DNA of 9,197 nt from Balneolaceae bacterium. Lineage in GTDB: Bacteria; Bacteroidota; Rhodothermia; Balneolales; Balneolaceae. Below the pieces are notes generated by a model. It was not told where the DNA came from. It searched no databases and saw only the letters and a program-made list of their open reading frames with translations. This document shows positions 5,242 through 9,197 of this stretch, one piece after another (within the stretch, counting starts at the first letter, position 1; each line of letters begins with the position of its first letter). Location: the NCBI GenBank assembly GCA_007123985.1, contig SLGA01000308.1:1-9197 (forward strand), in the 5' to 3' direction. A program made the position numbers and the translations under genes.

Positions 5242-8200
5242 ATGATTCAAAAGATCACATCGGCCCTTCGAAATGCTGTTTCCACTGAAAAATTGGTTTC
5301 GGCTTTACAAAATAATCAAAAAGTACACCTAAAAGGTTTTGTGGGTTCATCCCCCGCCCTGCTTCTGGCTGAGTTCTATCGGAAAGGAAATACATTTCTA
5401 TATATCACTCCCGAGTTCGAAAAAGCTGTTTCTATAGCATCCGATTTTGAACAGCTGGGTTGCGAAGAGGTTTATCTTTTCCCTCCCACCCGAACAAAAC
5501 CGTACGATCAGGAGAAAATTGCGGATATGTCGGTTATGGTACAGCGATCGGAAGTTCTCGAAAAGCTGAACGATGGCAAAGCATCGATCATTGTTGCCTC
5601 AGCTGATGCCATCACAGAAAAACTTGTTCCCGCTGAGGAGTTTTACAGATCATCGATTGAATTGAAGAAAGGCCAGTCCGTAGATCCAAATAGTCTTGCA
5701 GAGCAACTCACAGATCAAGGATATAAATCAACAAAATTTGTGGATGAGCCAGGCGAGTTTGCCATAAGAGGCGGTATATTTGATGTGTTCCCGTTTTCCG
5801 GTGAATATCCCGTTAGGCTTGAATTTTTCGGTGACGAAATAGAATCGATACGTGAGTTTGATCCGGATTCGCAGCGATCCATTGCATTTCTGTCTGAAAC
5901 ACGGCTTGTACCGAATGCCGGGCATTCAGAAAATGGAAAAAAAGAGAGTATTGTTGCCTATATGCCCGATTTTACAACAATTGTGGCAGATAATTCCGAC
6001 CTGATTCAATCGCAAATTGAACAGTTTTTTCTGGAAGCTGAAGAGAAATATGCCTCACTTGACGACAACGGGCAAAAAGAACCCTCTTTTCATTATTTAA
6101 AGGCACAGGAGTGGGATGAAGCGATCAATCGGTTTGGTGTCATTACACTGGGAAGTTTCAATACTTCTGTAAAAGCGGATTTTCAGGAATCTGTAAACAT
6201 GCTTCCTCACCCCTCTCTGAACGGAAGTTTCAAAATGCTTCGTGATTTTATCAAGGATCAGACAGAGAAAGGAATTCAAACGCTCATTTTAACAGATCAT
6301 ATCACTCAAAAAGAGCGCTTTGAAGAACTTCTGGGTGACACCTCAGAAAGTTTTCAATATTCCATCGCTATTCAAACATTGCACGAAGGGTTTTTATTAC
6401 CCGGCGAATCGGTTGCTTTACTCACAGATCACCAGATATTTAACCGATACCACCGGCCAAAAATTAAACGAAAACAAGTGCGGGGCGGTATCTCTTTTAA
6501 GGAACTGAAAGAGCTGAACATCGGAGATTATGTTGTTCATGTTGATTACGGTATCGGCAAATTCGCCGGGTTTAAGAAAATTGAAGTTCGCGGAAGTATC
6601 CAGGAAGCCGCTGTTGTACGATACAAGGAAGATTCCATACTCTATGTGAATGTTTCGAGTCTTCATAAGCTTCAGAAATACTCGGGTAAGGAAGGCAAAG
6701 AACCCCGAATAACAAAACTTGGATCAGGCGAATGGGCACGAAAAAAAGCCTCTACAAAGAAAAAAGTTAAAGATATTGCCAAAGATCTGATTGAACTTTA
6801 TGCCAAACGAAAAGCACAATCTGCGTTTCAGTTCTCACCGGATAACTCCTGGCAAACCGAAATGGAAGCCCGTTTTGAATATGAAGAGACACCCGACCAG
6901 TTATCGGCCATTCTGGCTGTAAAGAGTGATATGGAATCATCTCAGCCAATGGACAGGCTGGTTTGCGGAGATGTTGGTTTCGGAAAAACTGAAGTTGCCG
7001 TGAGAGCTGCTTTTAAAGCGGTTATGGATCAAAAACAGGCAGCTATTCTTGTGCCAACCACCATACTCGCAGATCAACATTATAAAACGTTCTCTGAGCG
7101 GATGAAAGATTTCCCCGTGAATGTTGAGGTTATTTCGAGATTCAAAACCAAAGCAGAACAAAAACAGGTTATTGAAAACCTGAAAGCAGGAAAAATTGAT
7201 ATTCTTATCGGTACGCACCGCATTATTTCAAAAGATGTGGCATTCAAGAATCTGGGGCTACTGGTTATTGATGAAGAGCAGCGTTTTGGTGTAGCAGTAA
7301 AAGAGAAGCTGAAAGCATTCCGTGCCACAGTTGATGTACTTACACTAACAGCAACTCCCATACCCCGCACACTTCAATTTTCGCTGATGGGTGCCCGAGA
7401 TCTGAGCATCATTAACACACCACCGCCAAACCGCCAGCCAGTTTACACAGAAATTCACAGTTTCGATTCAAACCTGATCCGTGATGCAATTATACAGGAA
7501 ACTTCGCGGGGCGGGCAGGTCTTTTTTATTCATAACCGGGTAAAAACTATAGATGAAATCACATCAATGATCAATGAGCTTGTACCAGATATCAGGGTAC
7601 GCCATGCACACGGGCAGATGCAGCCTGCACGGCTCGAGAAGATCATCAGTGATTTTTACCATAATAAATATGACGTGCTCGTTTCAACCAACATCGTTGA
7701 AAACGGAATTGATATCTCGAACGCGAATACTATTATCATTAACAATGCCAACCATTTTGGCCTTTCTGAGCTTCATCAGCTACGGGGAAGGGTTGGCCGC
7801 TCAAACCGAAAAGCATTCTGTTATTTGATTACCCCTCAAATCAGTAATCTGACAACGGAAGCCCGTAAACGACTCACAGCACTTGAGGAATACTCCGACC
7901 TTGGTTCCGGGTTTAATATTGCCATGCGTGATCTGGATATTCGCGGAGCAGGGGACATTTTAGGTGCCGAGCAAAGCGGTTACATTTCTGATATTGGTTT
8001 TGAGCTCTATACAAAAATTTTAAACGATGCAGTTCGGGAGCTTAAAGAGACAGAGTACAGTTCGCTGTTTAGCTCTGAGCCCTCCGAAATAGATCTTCCG
8101 GAAACATCTGTTGAGTTTGATCTATCTGCATATCTGGATAATTCCTATGTTCAGGATAGTGTTGAACGGCTGAATTTATACCGAAAATTGTCGGAAGCAT

Positions 8201-8589
8201 CTTCTCTCGAACAAATTGAAGAGTGGCAAAATGAGCTCACCGATCGCTTCGGAAAACTACCGGAAAGTGGTGAGAACCTTGTTAAGGCTGCAAAACTTAA
8301 ACTGTTTGGATCGAAATTGTTTTTAACAAAAGTAACCGTTCGGTCGAACCGAGCCTGGCTGGTTTGTCCGAAAAATGACGCTAATGTGAGTTCATTCTTC
8401 TACGATGGCGGGTTTTTCCAAAAGATTCTCCATCAAATTCAGGCGGATACCAACCATCCGTACCAGGTTGTGCAAAAAGATGATGTTGTAACATTTGTTA
8501 TTAAGAATCTGAAGAATATTAATGAAGCAACAGAATATCTTCAGAGCCTGCACAGACAAATTTCTGAAGAAGATGAGGTTACTGTATGA
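5242..8589 (+). CDS. mfd: Transcription-repair coupling factor Mfd
   Basis: A complete 1115-residue cytoplasmic ATPase, close to the usual length (about 1150). It removes RNA polymerase stalled at DNA lesions and recruits UvrA. Domains seen in order: a UvrB-like N-terminal module with PGEFAIRGG at 170-178 and the following RLEFFGDEIESIREFD; the CarD-like RNA polymerase interaction domain from about 419 to 500 (IGDYVVHVDYGIGKFAGF at 427-444); a helicase/translocase core with Walker A GDVGFGKT (576-583), Walker B DEEQ (677-680), LTATPIPRTL (702-711), VSTNIVENGID (814-824) and QLRGRVGR (846-853); and a C-terminal TRCF domain at about 965-1065 that normally masks the UvrA-binding surface. All catalytic motifs are intact. 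RecG shares the motor but lacks the UvrB and CarD-like parts. The start is the first ATG, without a Shine-Dalgarno sequence, 23 bp after batA, so cotranscription with the Bat pair is likely. It ends in an ATGA overlap with tsaC. Confidence 0.98.
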   Translation: MIQKITSALRNAVSTEKLVSALQNNQKVHLKGFVGSSPALLLAEFYRKGNTFLYITPEFEKAVSIASDFEQLGCEEVYLFPPTRTKPYDQEKIADMSVMVQRSEVLEKLNDGKASIIVASADAITEKLVPAEEFYRSSIELKKGQSVDPNSLAEQLTDQGYKSTKFVDEPGEFAIRGGIFDVFPFSGEYPVRLEFFGDEIESIREFDPDSQRSIAFLSETRLVPNAGHSENGKKESIVAYMPDFTTIVADNSDLIQSQIEQFFLEAEEKYASLDDNGQKEPSFHYLKAQEWDEAINRFGVITLGSFNTSVKADFQESVNMLPHPSLNGSFKMLRDFIKDQTEKGIQTLILTDHITQKERFEELLGDTSESFQYSIAIQTLHEGFLLPGESVALLTDHQIFNRYHRPKIKRKQVRGGISFKELKELNIGDYVVHVDYGIGKFAGFKKIEVRGSIQEAAVVRYKEDSILYVNVSSLHKLQKYSGKEGKEPRITKLGSGEWARKKASTKKKVKDIAKDLIELYAKRKAQSAFQFSPDNSWQTEMEARFEYEETPDQLSAILAVKSDMESSQPMDRLVCGDVGFGKTEVAVRAAFKAVMDQKQAAILVPTTILADQHYKTFSERMKDFPVNVEVISRFKTKAEQKQVIENLKAGKIDILIGTHRIISKDVAFKNLGLLVIDEEQRFGVAVKEKLKAFRATVDVLTLTATPIPRTLQFSLMGARDLSIINTPPPNRQPVYTEIHSFDSNLIRDAIIQETSRGGQVFFIHNRVKTIDEITSMINELVPDIRVRHAHGQMQPARLEKIISDFYHNKYDVLVSTNIVENGIDISNANTIIINNANHFGLSELHQLRGRVGRSNRKAFCYLITPQISNLTTEARKRLTALEEYSDLGSGFNIAMRDLDIRGAGDILGAEQSGYISDIGFELYTKILNDAVRELKETEYSSLFSSEPSEIDLPETSVEFDLSAYLDNSYVQDSVERLNLYRKLSEASSLEQIEEWQNELTDRFGKLPESGENLVKAAKLKLFGSKLFLTKVTVRSNRAWLVCPKNDANVSSFFYDGGFFQKILHQIQADTNHPYQVVQKDDVVTFVIKNLKNINEATEYLQSLHRQISEEDEVTV
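8575..8578 (+). promoter_or_regulatory. Shine-Dalgarno sequence for tsaC inside mfd
   Basis: GAGG lies 7 nt before the overlapping ATG at 8586, within the last codons of mfd. It is the best-placed Shine-Dalgarno match in the window and supports the choice of 8586 as the start of the downstream gene. Most other starts here lack one. Confidence 0.5.
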
Positions 8590-9197
8590 TCATTTCGGTA
8601 TCGGAAGCTGCTGTTATCATCAAAAAAGGTGATTTGATTGCCATTCCCACCGAAACGGTTTACGGTCTTGCTGCTGATGCGTTTAATGTGGAAGCCGTAA
8701 AAAAAACCTTCGAAATAAAAGGGCGTCCGGCAGATAACCCACTGATTGTTCATATCAGTAGTGCTGATCAACTAAAATTGATACTTAAAACCTTCGATCC
8801 GGTTATTAAGAATTTATCGCAAACTTTCTGGCCTGGCCCACTAACCCTGGTAGCAGAAAAAAAAAGCTCTGTCCCTGATATTGTAACAGGAGGATTAAGC
8901 TCCGTTGCCGTCCGAATGCCCGATCACCCTCGTACACGTGCGTTAATTGAAAAGACCGGCCCGTTAACAGCTCCAAGTGCAAACAGATCCGGATCACCGA
9001 GTGCTACGCGTCCCGCACATATTGAAGATGATTTTGGAGTTTCATTTCCCGTACTTAAAGGCAAGCACCCATCACTTGGTATTGAATCTACTGTGATCGA
9101 TACGAGACAACTACCGCTGACCATTCTGAGGCCGGGAGCAATTACCGCCGAGATGATTGAAGCTAAAACAGGATTAAAGGTTCAAACAGCCGAAAAA
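8586..9197 (+). CDS. tsaC: L-threonylcarbamoyladenylate synthase (TsaC/Sua5/YrdC), cut by right edge
   Basis: The open frame of 204 codons runs off the right end without a stop. The enzyme makes threonylcarbamoyl-AMP from threonine, bicarbonate and ATP, the first step of the t6A37 modification of ANN-decoding tRNAs, in the cytoplasm. Seen motifs: IPTETVYGLAADA (20-32), Lys45-Gly-Arg47 (KGRPADNPL), FWPGPLTLV (81-89), VAVRMPDHP (107-115), the SxN motif Ser131-Ala-Asn133 in TAPSANRSG, GIESTVID (165-172) and ILRPGAIT (180-187). The KxR...SxN tetrad that holds ATP and threonine is intact. A single-domain TsaC would end near here; a Sua5 form would go on with a linker and C-terminal domain to about 320-350 residues. 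With no stop by codon 204 and the TVID/LRPG region complete, the Sua5 form is somewhat more likely. The ATG overlaps the mfd stop (ATGA), so translation is probably coupled. Confidence 0.95.
   Translation, partial: MIISVSEAAVIIKKGDLIAIPTETVYGLAADAFNVEAVKKTFEIKGRPADNPLIVHISSADQLKLILKTFDPVIKNLSQTFWPGPLTLVAEKKSSVPDIVTGGLSSVAVRMPDHPRTRALIEKTGPLTAPSANRSGSPSATRPAHIEDDFGVSFPVLKGKHPSLGIESTVIDTRQLPLTILRPGAITAEMIEAKTGLKVQTAEK

Noticed and set aside
6097..7370. Several minus-strand open frames of 60-96 codons inside mfd
   Set aside because: All are antisense to conserved Mfd domains and have no independent support.
5242..8589. Possibility that this helicase is RecG or a fused UvrB
   Set aside because: The order of UvrB-like module, CarD-like domain, RecG-like motor and TRCF C-terminus is specific to Mfd and all parts are present.
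8541..9124. Minus-strand frames of 63-76 codons at the right end
   Set aside because: They are antisense to tsaC, whose plus-strand frame has all family motifs and is merely unterminated in the window.

Overview
The window is an ordinary chromosomal stretch from a moderately AT-rich bacterium, most likely of the Bacteroidota/Balneolota/Rhodothermota group. This placement is an inference from three things: a TAnnTTTG-type -7 promoter box upstream of ald, several genes without a Shine-Dalgarno sequence, and the Bat/DUF58 gene set together with an M23 peptidase carrying an HxC motif. I recall both of the last two from that group but cannot search to confirm. No phage, insertion sequence, tRNA, rRNA, CRISPR array or obvious horizontally acquired island is visible. 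All reading frames are intact.

Layout, left to right. (1) 1-667, minus: N-terminal 222 codons of alanine dehydrogenase (ald), running off the left edge. (2) 668-889: divergent intergenic region with a candidate ald promoter. (3) 890-1765, plus: soluble DUF58 (von Willebrand A-like) protein. (4) 1767-3035, minus: membrane-anchored M23 murein endopeptidase of the MepM/Csd3 type, converging on the DUF58 gene with one base between the stop codons. (5) 3036-3225: second divergent intergenic region with a short perfect inverted repeat. (6) 3226-4215 and 4220-5218, plus: a short BatD-like membrane protein with a TTG start, and a BatA-type VWA membrane protein. (7) 5242-8589, plus: complete mfd, the transcription-repair coupling factor. 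(8) 8586-9197, plus: tsaC/sua5 (threonylcarbamoyl-AMP synthase), overlapping mfd by ATGA and cut by the right edge.

How the genes may work together. DUF58, BatD-like and BatA proteins are normally encoded side by side behind a MoxR AAA+ ATPase and are thought to act as a chaperone/metal-insertion-like or envelope-stress apparatus. Here the set is split by the oppositely oriented endopeptidase gene, and no moxR or batB lies in the window. From 3226 rightwards four genes run in one direction with gaps of 4 bp, 23 bp and a 4-bp overlap. They look like one transcription unit that joins the Bat pair to DNA repair (mfd) and tRNA t6A modification (tsaC). I see no clear new system. The points most worth a second look are the split, MoxR-less Bat locus and the His-to-Cys substitution at a zinc-ligand position of the endopeptidase.
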